Notes: generated by a model not told the origin, from the letters alone. 64,000 nt of DNA from Archivesica marissinica (GCA_014843695.1 CM026403.1:47745353-47809352); one strand, 5' to 3'. Numbered from the stretch's first letter, positions 12,626 to 25,278 are shown. Translations and numbers: made by a program.

Positions 12626-13034
12626 TGAAATATTATTCGATCATTCACTTCAGCAAACAATGGCTGAGAAGTGGTTTTTATGATTGGAAACGATGCTACC
12701 GTGCGTTAAATTGCACAGGAACGTCGTGATTAAACGACTAAAAATGGCGTCATAATAGACGTCACAAACAGCTTGAGTCCGAAAACGTTCGCGTTGACAT
12801 CATTTCAACATGCAGAGGCTAATCACCACACGTGCAAAGCAGTGAGAAATTAAAGTGTGTTATTCCACTGATATCATTTGATTTTACTGATAATTTCTAT
12901 ATTTCATTCCAAAGTATAAACTAAAGATAGGTATATAGCAGACAACGGGAAATGATTTGACCGACACAAATATGTTCTAGTATTGTAGATGTGGATACTT
13001 TATTTGTGTTTTATGTTCTTTTTCATTTATGGAA

Positions 13035-13090
13035 TTAATCGCGGGTATATAGTTTCCATCGGGGTATGAATTACACTGGGCGTTGTTAAT
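13035..13090. mobile_element. Foldback MITE half
   Basis: AATCGCGGGTATATAGTTTC followed by CATCGGGGTATGAATTACAC and TGGGCGT is one arm of the palindromic element seen complete at 15452-15590 and shortened at 20500-20588. Only one arm is present here. Confidence 0.6.
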
Positions 13091-13725
13091 GTGTGTAATA
13101 ATCATAAGAAACGATAGTGGAATACAATTGCTAGCATGTTGTGCAAAGGAAGCAACGATAAAAACAGAGGAAAACACTTAATATGACCTATATACTTTTA
13201 ATGAGTATTCAGGGGCAGTAACCGATGTCTCGCAATGTAGATGCTCAGTAGCTGTAACCGCGTAGCCGAATTGTACTCAATATCTATATATTTCCCCAGA
13301 ATTGATAGAAATACAAGATGCCGCGTGCACTGTACACATGCAGACTGGTTATTCCTATACGTGTGGTTTGTACTGTTCAATCTGCCCGTGAAATATCGAG
13401 TCTTAAGAGTACGTTTTGCTGTATTGCACCAAGTATCGTGCGTGTCTCGTGGGTGTTGATCAGAAATTCGATACTGGTATAATCCATGTAGCAATAGGAA
13501 CTATTTTGTTAGAAGTTAGAAAGTACTCGCGGTAGTTTGATAGTGTACATATTATATACAGTTAGTCAACTTCATTAGCGCTAAAGGCCGTCCTTCTGCG
13601 GTCTTCGAAACCAAGCGTGTGCCTAAATAATTAAATTACCGTAAGACATAGTTTTCACTTTGTGCACGTGTGTGAACATTTTACCGGAAACCGCAAGTAA
13701 AGTGGAAGATACATTGATATATGCC

Positions 13726-13819
13726 ATGGGCAGTACAACAGAGGGAATAAAAGAGCAAATATGTGGTAAATGGATACTTGATAGAACAGAGAACTTTGAC
13801 GAGGCACTGAAGGCAATGG
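13726..13819 (+). CDS. Fatty-acid-binding protein, exon 1 (copy 1)
   Basis: ATG within GCCATGGGCAGT opens 31 codons plus one base, reading MGSTTEGIKEQICGKW, then ILDRTENFDEALKAMG, with the last Gly codon split by a GTGAGC donor at 13820. G-x-W followed by E-N-F-D-E-A-L-K-x-M-G is the N-terminal beta-A/helix signature of intracellular FABPs (cytosolic lipid carriers of the calycin superfamily), and the phase-1 intron after M-G is the family's first intron position. No matching exons 2-4 were found between here and 20879, so this copy may be truncated or its exons lost. A SINE sits 36 bp into the intron. Confidence 0.8.
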
Positions 13820-13855
13820 GTGAGCATAGTATACTAGTAATTAATACAACTGGTT

Positions 13856-14120
13856 TGTGTGTTTTACCTTTATTTATCGTCGCTACCGGTTGCCCATATG
13901 AACGACGCCTCCTGAAGAGATTAGTCATTTTAGATTTTTGGAGGATTGTGGAATGATACAGACAGAGACCCATTCCAGAGTCTCCTCTGGTTCTTGTACG
14001 TGCATGGTGTAAAACACCGACTCAAGACCTTGGTTTAAAGTCCCATCTGAAAGACTGTTAATTTTATTAGGGTCAGACGGTGAATCGAATCTGCGATCCC
14101 TGGATTACCAGTCCAACGTA
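13856..14120 (-). mobile_element. SINE family A in FABP copy 1 intron 1
   Basis: Reverse complement of the family A tail (GTTTTACCTTTATTTATCGT), body and head up to CTGGATTACCAGTCCA; the first bases of the head are missing. It lies antisense to the FABP gene, immediately downstream of its splice donor. Confidence 0.85.
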
Positions 14121-15119
14121 TACAACGGGTACATGATATGCACCAAAATAAATAGACTAGCTACATCCGCCCCACCTATCCACGTGACATCATTTTTGAA
14201 AGCTATATATTTATTTATTTATTTTAATTTCTATTACTACCCACCAATCTGATTATTATTGGGATGTCAGTCTGTTGTGGCGGAGAGTAGACCACCCGAA
14301 TGTCTTGGGTAACAACCAGTACTGAGCTCTCCAACCCCCGTAAGCGACTGACAGCTTTCTCACATATCACCATGTTATTGTGGATACGGAGCAAACTTCC
14401 AGCCCTGGTGATTGCGCTGAAAGGCGAGTATATATATGTGTGTGATTGATACTGGTAGCTCAAGTCAAGGTTATGGGTAGCCTGGGTGCCAATCTGTCGA
14501 TGATGCACTTTTTAACTTCTGGCAAAATGACAAGTTGATAGGATCAGAAACTCAATACGGCCCAATTAATAGTATCGGTGTTAAAATATATTTATTTGAC
14601 TGACCAGCAAACTATATCGACGCCTATTCCCCGGCTAGGTTATGGGTATAGACGGGATTTGTGAGTGGGAAACGGAATAGCTTGTTTGGGCTATTTTTGC
14701 TGTAAATATACCAAACACGGTATGTGGATACATCCGTAAGAAGCCGCATGTTTGGGCTATACCTGCTGTCCATTAGACGTAAATATACCAAACACGGTAT
14801 GGATACATCCGCAAGAAGCGACTTGTTTGGGCTATTCCTGCTGTCCATTAGACGTAAATATACCAAACACGGTATGTGGATACATATAGGGATAGCCGTG
14901 TTGCAACTACAATCTTTCAATGGGAGACCTATTAAATAACCAAAACACATCCTTTATTCCGCTATATTGTTCCGTTATTGCATCCATTGACTTTGACTAT
15001 CATATGTATCGCCATCGTTGCCATACTGCGTTATTTACATTATTTATTTGTCATACTGTTGCGTGTAAATAACCCATGTGTGGGTGTATATGCAAATAAA
15101 AACAATTTATTATCTGGAG
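14121..15119. repeat. Interval with 77-bp tandem repeat (about 14670-14887)
   Basis: Three units of about 77 bp (TTGTTTGGGCTATTCCTGCT, GTCCATTAGACG, AAATATACCAAACACGGTAT, GTGGATACATCCG), the first lacking GTCCATTAGACG. The remaining bases show no gene; the 94- and 108-codon minus-strand ORFs here lack supporting features. Confidence 0.7.
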
Positions 15120-15590
15120 CATTGGTGCTCGGCAAAATGTTCATCAGTGAATAGTTACATCGTTATTGCATTTCCTTCGATGGACGTATTTATATCCTGT
15201 TAGTATCCATTTTCGTATGAATTTCCTCACTAATGATATGTAGCTGACATGCGCACTGGAAGTTACGAGCAACATGTGCATTCGCAGTGTTTTGCAGCGT
15301 TCCTCACGAGCAAAGGCGTGTCTACAGATTAAACTGTTCCAAGGATGGTCTCAGTACATACGCCAAGACTCCGGATTAAATACATTTTAAATGAAATATG
15401 TTATATATTTTTCATTGTGTCATTGAAAAGAATAATTAATGGAAATATAAGTAATGACTCCAGGTAAATAGTTTCCATCGGGGTATGATCCACATTGGGC
15501 GTGTAGCCCGGAGTCCGGCCTCCGCACGCTTTAAGCACACCCAATGCAGTTCATACCCCGATGGAGACTATTAACCGCGATTCATTTTTT
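15120..15590. repeat. Duplicated block with foldback MITE (copy 1)
   Basis: About 470 bp resembling 20100-20590: shared GACATGCGCACT, GTGCATTCGCAGTGTTTTGC, AAAGGCGTGTCT, CTGTTCCAA and AATAATTAATG, in the same order and spacing. The last 135 bp (15452-15586) form a near-palindrome: TAGTTTCCATCGGGGTATGA against TCATACCCCGATGGAGACTA, with AATGACTC and CGCGATTCATT ends, a MITE-like foldback. Confidence 0.75.
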
Positions 15591-16531
15591 TTGATTTTTT
15601 TTTGAACCACGTTTAAGGCCCGTTTATTTTCCTCGTCATAGGTGACCTGTGGGTCGAGGGCATCCCACAAGCACCTTACAATAATTTACATTTTCTAATG
15701 AGTAGAATAAACAAACGGCATGAATAATAGTGTATATAAATATATCAAGTCATTATCATGTTGGCCTTAAAGTGGTGACAAATGTTCAGTTACACTTAGA
15801 AAAAAAAAGAGAAAAAGTGGTCTGCAGCCTATATTCTACCAAGTGATTGATGACAATTATTTTCAATATAATTTTAAATTAAAACTTTTTAGCATATTGC
15901 TTCCATATTTCGTCAAATTCAAATAATTTGTTCTGTATTGAAGCTGTCTCAAGTTCAGTATCATATAATAGTTTTAATCGACACATCAGATGTTGAACGG
16001 ATGGTTTTATGCCCGAGCACTTACAAAAGTATATGAAATATTTTGCTTCTAGGCAAATCTGTTGCGCCACAATACACGTATGTTCATTAAAGTTTCCAAA
16101 TAAAAATGATTTCTCATCTTTTATAGTGATGTTAAATTTCTGCTTTATATAAGTATATATATTTTGTGTTGTATTGCAGTTCCACAATAAATGTGATATT
16201 GTTTCAGGGAAGATTTTGCAAAAAGTACAGGTTGGGTCATCTTTGAGTTTCATTTTGCACAGTGATGTATTAGTTACTAAAATATTATGATTTATTCTTA
16301 CTTGAAACCACTGAAGAGTTGTATTTGTGGTGGTTTTAAATGCATTCTGATATATTTGTTTCCACTCATCATCATTAATGAAATACTTATTTGATAATGT
16401 TAGTTTTCCATCAGTAACATCATTACTATTATTGAGTATATCATAGTAATACTTATTTCCTTTTGATTTTTTGTAAACATATATCTGGGTCGGAATGATT
16501 GGATTGGGTAAGTTATGAGTAACTTCAATGT
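15591..16531 (-). mobile_element. 5'-truncated LINE with RT C-terminal domain
   Basis: Minus strand. The open frame from about 16510 to 15879 reads LQWFQVRINHNILVTN, then CTFCKIFPETISHLLWNC, the C-x2-C-x7-H-x4-C zinc-binding region found downstream of reverse transcriptase in many non-LTR retrotransposons, and ends with FDEIWKQYAKKF and a stop. About 280 bp of 3' UTR follow, ending in an A-rich tail (T-run at 15584-15604). The insertion is bounded by a direct repeat of TTAACCGCGATTC plus T-run at 15571-15590 and 16532-16551, one base different. So a 5'-truncated copy landed at the edge of the foldback MITE. Clade not assigned. Confidence 0.85.
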
Positions 16532-16551
16532 TTAACCGCGATTCGTTTTTT

Positions 16552-17407
16552 AATGATAATGTGCCCGAGGAATGTTTTAAGAATTAAATGAGCCCAGTTC
16601 AGTACCCGATTTTTACGAAAATGAACGACTTTTCAAAACTAAATAAATTCGTCTAAAAAGTTTAAAACCGACATACGGTAATTAAGTTTACAACGATTAG
16701 GAAACAAGCTTCAGCATCGTATATTAATCAATCTCGTTGACGTGGATGAAAGCGTATACATATGTGATCATTCGTGTGGGAGGAAAACGTGGTACCCAGA
16801 GAAAGCCCATCTATCTATCCGATCTGGCGACCACATATAGCTATGAAGAATTACGATAACATTATTGACAACGTAGAAGTACACTATGTTTCCCTTATAC
16901 TAGAAAATCCTAGAACTCTAGACAAAATCGTGTTCCTAACCTGTTTGATCAATTCAAATAACAGGGTATTTATAATGTGAAAATACAGTTATTACGGATG
17001 ATATGCATTGATATTCTGTGAGGAGTAATGGTGGTTAGCGCTTTGAAGTTGCGGTGGATATCAGAACGTTTATTTTAGAATTTTCCGAGGAATTGAAATG
17101 CCCAATGTTGATTTTCATAGATGTCATGGATTTAATAGTTACGTATGATATCGTGTAATTTCTTAAAATCCACAATTCACGTTCTCACACTTGATATTTG
17201 AAAACACGTGACATCGTGAATAAAGGAAATTCAAAGGTCGTGAATTCGCGATTATATTTATGCAATATCAGGCAATGAAATCAAAATATGGCTTTTTGCT
17301 TCGTCACATTTTTCAATTGTTGAAAACATCGAGTCTTCTAGACACTAAATAGGGACACACATAACCTATACATGTACCATAGACCTTCAAAAGAACAACC
17401 AAACAAA
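16552..17407. other. Intergenic, no gene recognised
   Basis: AT-rich. A 68-codon ORF at 16774-16977 has no recognisable motif. Nothing else supported. Confidence 0.5.
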
Positions 17408-17666
17408 TCGGCTGTCCGATTAGCGCAGTGGTTAACATGCTCGCTTCACACCAATGCAACCCGGGTTCAATCCTCGGACCGGGAAGTATGTGAGATGGTA
17501 CGGTGGTCGCCAGATCGGACATATGAGTTTTCGTATGGTACTCCGGTGTCCTCCCACACAAATGACCACATTAAATGTTACGCTTTCATCCGCGCCAACG
17601 AGAATGATTAATATAAGTTGTTAGAACTTGCTTCGCAATCGTTGTAAAATAAATAAAGTTTAAACT
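17408..17666 (+). mobile_element. SINE family B, full length with target-site duplication
   Basis: tRNA-like head GTCCGATTAGCGCAGTGGTT with box B GGTTCAATCC, body GAGATGGTACGGTGGTCGCC, and tail TTGTAAAATAAATAAAGTTT. A perfect 11-bp duplication AACCAAACAAA flanks it (17397-17407 and 17667-17677). Confidence 0.9.
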
Positions 17667-17683
17667 AACCAAACAAAATATAT

Positions 17684-18684
17684 GTTTGCCGATAGCGAAG
17701 CACCCTGGCTTGGTTACGTTTGCCGATAGCGAAGCACCCTGGCTTGATTACGTTTGCCGATAGCGAAGCACCCTGGCTTGTTTACGTTTGCCGATAGCGA
17801 AGCACCCTGGCTTGGTTACGTTTGCCGATAGCGAAGCACCCTGGCTTGGTTACGTTTGCCGATAGCGAAGCACCCTGGCTTGATTACGTTTGCCGATAGC
17901 GAAGCACCCTGGCTTGATTACGTTTGCCGATAGCGAAGCACCCTGGCTTGGTTACGTTTGCCGATAGCGAAGCACCCTGGCTTGATTACGTATAGCGAAG
18001 CACCCTGGCTTGTTTACGTTTGCCGATAGCGAAGCACCCTGGCTTGGTTACGTTTGCCGATAGCGAAGCACCCTGGCTTGATTACGTTTGCCGATAGCGA
18101 AGCACCCTTGCTTGATTACGTATAGCGAAGCACCCTGGCTTGTTTACGTTTGCCGATAGCGAAGCGCCCTGGCTTGATTATGTTTGCCGATAGCGAAGCA
18201 CCCTGGCTTGATTACGTATAGCGAAGCACCCTGGCTTGTTTACGTTTGCCGATAGGGAAGCACCCTGGCTTGATTACGTATAGCGAAGCACCCTGGCTTG
18301 TTTACGTATAGCGAAGCACCCTGGCTTGTTTACGTTTGCCGATAGCGAAGCACCCTGGCTTGATTACGTATAGCGAAGCACCCTGGCTTGATTACGTATA
18401 GCGAAGCACCCTGGCTTGATTACGTTTGCCGATAGCGAAGCACCCTGGCTTGATTACGTTTGCCGATAGCGAAGCACCCTGACTTGATTACGTTTGCCGA
18501 TAGCGAAGCACCCTGGCTTGATTACGTATAGCGAAGCACCCTGGCTTGATTACGTATAGCGAAGCACCCTGACTTGATTACGTTTGCCGATAGCGAAGCA
18601 CCCTGGCTTGTTTACGTTTGCCGATAGCGAAGCACCCTGGTTTGGTTACGTTTGCCGATAGCGAAGCCTCCTGGCTTGATTACG
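17684..18684. repeat. 34-bp minisatellite with 27-bp short units, about 31 copies
   Basis: Long unit GTTTGCCGATAGCGAAGCAC followed by CCTGGCTTGATTAC. A short form lacks the TTTGCCG segment (GTATAGCGAAGC). Long and short forms alternate in blocks from 17985 onward, suggesting repeated spread of one deletion variant. Confidence 0.96.
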
Positions 18685-19311
18685 AGCGATAATCAGTAAT
18701 ATAGCGTACATAATTGCAGAACTCACCGTGATATATATGTAACAACAATCTTACAACAACATATGTACAGTACTACTACTAAAACCTAATTGTGTATGCA
18801 TCAGCATTTTGACCACTTCAACGAAAGAACACGACGTATAGCCACAACCAGACCGTTATCCGATAAGCTATGCCCCACACATTTCAACACCCCCGCCCCC
18901 AGTGACGTGCGTAAGACTTCGCACGAGTCTAAATTCTGCTCTCATAAATTTACGAATAAAATATATACGTTCAAAACTAGATACCGTACTCTTTGCAAGG
19001 ACTTGTAAAAATGCGCGCATTTGGAAGCGCTATATATATTAACCATATATCCCGAGCTTCCTAAACACATTGGTGGAACACATCGAAAGCCTCGAGGAGA
19101 TGTCATCCATCGTATATTGTTAATGTATGAATATTTTTAATATATCCCTTTCAAAAATGGGATTTTTAAATCTTGATATTATGCAAAAAAGAAAATTTGA
19201 TTGTGTAACATTGAGGTACAAGCTAGAACTGACTATACCTTTCCTAGTGACCACGAGTCCGATAACTCTGGCTTTATATTGGTCACGTCTGAATAACAAG
19301 TTATGATCAAC

Positions 19312-19425
19312 TGTCTATTGACCCGTACGTTCTGTTCTTATAAGACTATTGACCCGTACGTTCTGTTCTTATAAGACTATTGACCCGTACGTTCTGTTAT
19401 TATAAGACTATTGACTCGATCGTTC
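19312..19425. repeat. 31-bp tandem repeat, about 3.7 copies
   Basis: TATTGACCCGTACGTTCTGT plus TCTTATAAGAC repeated, the last unit diverged (GACTCGATCG). Confidence 0.9.
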
Positions 19426-19569
19426 TGTTCTTAAAACACACACACGCTGTCATGATGTGTTGCTGAGCAAAGAACACAATAAAACAAGGACATGTCGGCA
19501 GTGCTCACTAAACACAGTTTTCACACGAAACACTCGAAAAATAAACTTTTAGCTAGTCTAGCCATTTGT

Positions 19570-19760
19570 GGGGCCTCCTTGGCCGGGTGGTTACGGTCGT
19601 TGACTTCAAATCACTTGCAACTCACCGCTGTAGGTTCGACTCCCACCTCAAGTGAGGAAGTTGTTCAGCTGGGTTGCGGACGGACTGTCGGTGGTCCTAC
19701 CCGCTTGACCATCCGTATCTCAAATATTGCTTGCTCGGATAGACATCCACGATTATTTTA
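19570..19760 (+). mobile_element. SINE family C
   Basis: CCTCCTTGGCCGGGTGGTTA (box A), TTGACTTCAAATCACTTGC (Leu-CAA-like anticodon region), GTAGGTTCGACTCCCACCTC (box B), then GAGGAAGTTGTTCAGCTGGG and a shortened tail. Just downstream, about 19796-19882 minus, a degenerate tRNA-like stretch with CTCATAATC is probably another SINE head. Confidence 0.75.
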
Positions 19761-20099
19761 CTCATTCACAACGACACGAGTGAGATAGAAGAGACATAGG
19801 GAAGAATTTTGTTCTGGTGAGGTTCAAGCTCGGAACATCTTGATTATGAGATGAACGTCTTATCTATTACACCTCATAGACGCCATATACACATAATTAT
19901 GTCACAGACAAATGTGACCGACACGCAGTTAAAACGACAGTCAAATCGTAAATGTCTTATTGGTGGGATATTTTCTATGGAGACGTAATCGTAAATCACA
20001 TGAAACACCAATAAAGCTTGATTCATGCCAATTTGTCGTCTGCTGATGATTTCAATATTTTGTTCGTTTATCACGAACTTTCTATACAATTATTACCAT

Positions 20100-20590
20100 G
20101 ATGAGTAGTTGTGTTAGAGGGGTGTTTGTCTCTGGTTATGTACACTTGGTTATTTCCATGAAACTACGACTATTTGTAAACATGTATATTTACATCGCTA
20201 TTGCATTGCCTTCGATAAACGTATGCGCCCTGATTGTAAACATGTTCGTATAATGGTTCCCAACTATAATGATATGCAGTTGACATGCGCACTCGAAGTT
20301 ACGGACATGCGCATTCGCAGTGTTATGCAGTGCTCGTCGCGAGAAAAGGCGTGTCTTACAGTTTACCCTGTTCCAATGATGACCTATTTACCTGTTCCAT
20401 GACACGGTAAGTTTCAAATCTGGACTAAAACAGAATAAATGCAAAGTGTGCTATATTTTCTGTGGGCCATTAAAAGGAATAATTAATGTACATATAAGTA
20501 ATGAATCGCGGGTGTATAGTTTCCACACACTTTAACCACGCCCAATGTAATTCATATCCCGATGGAAACTATTAACCCACGATTCATTCC
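20100..20590. repeat. Duplicated block with foldback MITE (copy 2)
   Basis: Counterpart of 15120-15590: ACATCGCTATTGCATTGCCT, GACATGCGCACTCGAAGTTA, GCATTCGCAGTGTTATGCAG, then a shortened palindrome at 20500-20588 (AATGAATCGCGGGTGTATAG against CTATTAACCCACGATTCATT). It lies about 290 bp upstream of FABP exon 1 copy 2, so the duplication may include the gene's 5' flank. Confidence 0.75.
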
Positions 20591-20878
20591 TTAAATGGAT
20601 ATAATAAAAAAAGACACCATTTATGTTTATTCTGCATCAACTCGGTGGCAATGGTTTTGTATTTATCGGATTCCATTACTCCTACTCTGTGAACATTCTT
20701 AAGTAGTCTATGCACACACTTGTGCATGTTAGGCAAGAGCATAGCCACATAAATAATAGATCTCTGGTAATCTTTAATTTAAATAGGAGAACGTTCGTTC
20801 CGATAAGTCAGTGTTCTGGGTGGTGTGCTTACAGTGACTTTAATAGTTAGAGAGAGAGAGAGAGGTAGGTTTTATAAC

Positions 20879-20972
20879 ATGGGTAGTGCAATAGAGGATA
20901 TTCGGACACAACTAACAGGTAGCTGGGTTCTCCATAGGACAGAAAACTTTGACGAGGCATTGGAAGAAATGG
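20879..20972 (+). CDS. Fatty-acid-binding protein, exon 1 (copy 2)
   Basis: ATG after an AG-rich run and TTTATAAC opens 31 codons plus one base: MGSAIEDIRTQLTGSW, then VLHRTENFDEALEEMG, with a consensus GTGAGT donor at 20973 splitting the Gly codon. Same length (94 nt), phase and key residues (G-x-W, E-N-F-D-E-A-L, M-G) as copies 1 and 3. Downstream to 30856 there are large 29-bp and 58-bp arrays and SINEs, and I could not find exons 2-4, so integrity is unknown. The exon itself is undamaged, which argues for recent function or recent duplication. Confidence 0.8.
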
Positions 20973-21123
20973 GTGAGTACTGAGTCACTAATTTTAAGTT
21001 TTTATCAATTTATTTAAAAATATACTTATAAAATATATAGGCATAGGTTTCGAGCCCATTCTGCTACCGAGTCTTCGTCTAACAATTACACATGTAACAT
21101 CCCTCACTGTGCAACAGCAACAA

Positions 21124-21250
21124 ACTTCAAATCACTTATCCACTCCACTGCATGTTCGAATCTCACTTGGGGAGTTGAATTCTTTCAATTGAGGAAGCGT
21201 TCCAGTTGACTTGCGGAACGCCGGCGGTTCTACCCGGGTGCCCGGGTGAT
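21124..21250 (+). mobile_element. SINE family C fragment
   Basis: Starts at the anticodon region (CTTCAAATCACTTATCCACT), keeps box B-like TGTTCGAATCTCAC and the body GAGGAAGCGTTCCAGTTGAC to TCTACCCGGGTGCCCGGGTG. Box A and the tail are missing. Confidence 0.7.
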
Positions 21251-21411
21251 TACGCTGAATTAAGAATATGGGTGAATCTGTTTTTTGAATAGATGAATCT
21301 GAATCGCGAGACAATAGTACGGATTTAGTCCGAATAAAACTACCGTGAACATAAAATTACAAAATGGTTTGTTACCATGAACATAAATATTCCATTTCAT
21401 TGTGACATAGA

Positions 21412-24400
21412 TGTATCTATGGATCTAGCAGTAACAAAGATATATCTATGGATCTAGCAGTAACAAAGATGTATCTATGGATCTAGCAGTAACAAAGATA
21501 TATCTATGGATCTAGCAGTAACAAAGATGTATCTATGGATCTAGCAGTAACAAAGATGTATCTATGGATCTAGCAGTAACAAAGATGTATCTATGGATCT
21601 AGCAGTAACACATATGTATCTATGGATCTAACAACAAAGATGTATCTATGGATCTAGCAGTAACAAAGATGTATCTATGGATCTAGCAGTAACAAAGATG
21701 TATCTATGGATCTAGCAGTAACAAAGATGTATCTATGGATCTAGCAGTAACAAAGATGTATCTATGGATCTAGCAGTAACAAAGATATATATATGGATCT
21801 AGCAGTAACAAAGATGTATCTATGGATCTAGCAGTAACAAAGATGTATCTATGGATCTAGCAGTAACAAAGATGTATCTATGGATCTAGCAGTAACAAAG
21901 ATGTATCTATGGATCTAGCAGTAACAAAGATGTATCTATGGATCTAGCAGTAACAAAGATGTATCTATGGATCTAGCAGTAACAAAGATGTATCTATGGA
22001 TCTAGCAGTAACAAAGATGTATCTATGGATCTAGCAGTAACAAAGATGTATCTATGGATCTAGCAGTAACAAAGATGTATCTATGGATCTAGCAGTAACA
22101 AAGATGTATCTATGGATCTAGCAGTAACAAAGGTGTATCTATGGATCTAGCAGTAACAAAGATGTATCTATGGATCTAGCAGTAACAAAGATGTATCTAT
22201 GGATCTAGCAGTAACAAAGATGTATCTATGGATCTAGCAGTAACAAAGATGTATCTATGGATCTAGCAGTAACAAAGATGTATCTATGGATCTAGCAGTA
22301 ACAAAGATATATATATGGATCTAGCAATAACAACGATGTATCTATGGATCTAGCAGTAACAAAGATGTATCTATGGATCTAGCAGTAACAAAGATGTATC
22401 TATGGATCTAACAGTAACAAAGATGTATCTATGGATCTAGCAGTAACAAAGATGTATCTATGGATCTAGCAGTAACAAAGATGTATCTATGGATCTAGCA
22501 GTAACAAAGATATATCTATGGATCTAGCAGTAACAAAGATGTATCTATGGATCTAGCAGTAACAAAGATGTATCTATGGATCTAGCAGTAACAAAGATGT
22601 ATCTATGGATCTAGCAGTAACAAATGTATCTATGGATCTAGCAGTAACAAAGATGTATCTATGGATCTAGCAGTAACAAAGATGTATCTATGGATCTAGC
22701 AGTAACAAAGATGTATCTATGGATCTAGCAGTAACAAAGGTGTATCTATGGATCTAGCAGTAACAAAGATGTATCTATGGATCTAGCAGTAACAAAGATA
22801 TATATATGGATCTAGCAGTAACAACGATGTATCTATGGATCTAGCAGTAACAAAGATGTATCTATGGATCTAGCAGTAACAAAGATGTATCTATGGATCT
22901 AACAGTAACAAAGATGTATCTATGGATCTAGCAGTAACAAAGATGTATCTATGGATCTAGCAGTAACAAAGATGTATCTATGGATCTAGCAGTAACAAAG
23001 ATGTATCTATGGATCTAGCAGTAACACAGATGTATCTATGGATCTAGCAGTAACAAAGATGTATATATGGATCTAGCAGTGACAAAGATGTATCTATGGA
23101 TCTAGCAGTAACATAGATGTATCTATGGATCTAGCAGTAACAAGGTGTATCTATGAATCTAGCAGTAACACAGGTGTATCTATGGATCTAGCAGTAACAA
23201 AGGTGTATCTATGGATCTAGCAGTAACAAAGGTGTATCTATGGATCTAGCAGTAACAAAGATGTATCTATGGATCTAGCAGTAACAAAGATGTATCTATG
23301 GATCTAGCAGTAACAAAGATGTATCTATGGATCTAGCAGTAACAAAGATGTATCTATGGATCTAGCAGTAACAAAGATGTATCTATGGATCTAGCAGTAA
23401 CAAAGATGTATCTATGGATCTAGCAGTAACAAAGATGTATCTATGGATCTAGCAGTAACAAAGATGTATCTATGGATCTAGCAGTAACAAAGATGTATCT
23501 ATGGATCTAGCAGTAACAAAGATGTATCTATGGATCTAGCAGTAACAAAGATGTATTATGGATCTAGCAGTAACAAAGATGTATCTATGGATCTAGCAGT
23601 AACAAAGATGTATCTATGGATCTAGCAGTAACAAAGATGTATCTATGGATCTAGCAGTAACAAAGATGTATCTATGGATCTAGCAGTAACAAAGATGTAT
23701 CTATGGATCTAGCAGTAACAAAGATGTATCTATGGATCTAGCAGTAACAAAGATGTATCTATGGATCTAGCAGTAACAAAGATGTATCTATGGATCTAGC
23801 AGTAACATAGATGTATCTATGGATCTAGCAGTAACAAAGATGTATCTATGGATCTAGCAGTAACAAAGATGTATCTATGGATCTAGCAGTAACAAAGATA
23901 TATATATGGATCTAGCAGTAACAACGATGTATCTATGGATCTAGCAGTAACAAAGATGTATCTATGGATCTAGCAGTAACAAAGATGTATCTATGGATCT
24001 AACAGTAACAAAGATGTATCTATGGATCTAGCAGTAACAAAGATGTATCTATGGATCTAGCAGTAACAAAGATGTATCTATGGATCTAGCAGTAACAAAG
24101 ATGTATCTATGGATCTAGCAGTAACAAAGATGTATCTATGGATCTAGCAGTAACAAAGATGTATCTATGGATCTAGCAGTAACAAAGATGTATCTATGGA
24201 TCTAGCAGTAACAAAGATGTATCTATGGATCTAGCAGTAACAAAGATGTATCTATGGATCTAGCAGTAACAAAGATGTATCTATGGATCTAGCAGTAACA
24301 AAGATGTATCTATGGATCTAGCAGTAACAAAGATGTATCTATGGATCTAGCAGTAACAAAGATGTATCTATGGATCTAGCAGTAACAAAGATATATATGG

Positions 24401-25278
24401 ATCTAGCATAACAAGATGTATCTATGGATCTAGCAGTAACAAAGATGTATTATGGATCTAGCAGTAACAAAGATGTATCTATGGATCTAGCAGTAACAAA
24501 GTGTATCTATGGATCTAGCAGTAACAAAGATGTATCTATGGATCTAGCAGTAACAAATATATATATGGATCTAGCAGTAACAACGATGTATCTATGGATC
24601 TAGCAGTAACAAAGATGTATCTATGGATCTAGCAGTAACAAAGATGTATCTATGGATCTAACAGTAACAAAGATGTATCTATGGATCTAGCAGTAACAAA
24701 GATGTATCTATGGATCTAGCAGTAACAAAGATGTATCTATGGATCTAGCAGTAACAAAGATGTATATATGGATCTAGCAGTAACACAGATGCATCTATGG
24801 ATCTAGCAGTAACAAAGGTGTATATATGGATCTAGCAGTGACAAAGATGTATCTATGGATCTAGCAGTAACATAGATGTATCTATGGATCTAGCAGTAAC
24901 ACAGGTGTATCTATGAATCTAGCAGTAACACAGGTGTATCTATGGATCTAGCAGTAACAAAGGTGTATCTATGGATCTAGCAGTAACACAGGTGTATCTA
25001 TGGATCTAGCAGTAACAAAGATGTATCTATGGATCTAGCAGTAACAAAGATGTATCTATGGATCTAGCAGTAACAAAGATGTATCTATGGATCTAGCAGT
25101 AACAAAGGTGTATCTATGGATCTAGCAGTAACAAAGATGTGTATATGGATCTAGCAGTAACAAAGATGTATATATGGATCTAACAGTAACACAGACGTAT
25201 CTATGGATCTAGCAGTAACAAAGATGTATCTATGGATCTAGCAGTAACAAACATGTATCTATGGATCTAGCAGTAACT
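21412..25278. repeat. 29-bp minisatellite, about 133 units, with higher-order blocks
   Basis: Unit AACAAAGATGTATCTATGGA plus TCTAGCAGT. A recognisable multi-unit signature (ATATATATGG unit, then AACAACGATG, then two standard units, then a GGATCTAACAGT unit) recurs near 22310, 22800, 23900 and 24560, showing block duplications within the array. It occupies presumed intron 1 of FABP copy 2. Confidence 0.97.

Noticed and set aside
13623..13973. 116-codon minus-strand ORF over FABP exon 1 copy 1
   Set aside because: Mostly SINE A sequence read antisense; the plus-strand FABP exon explains the conserved part.
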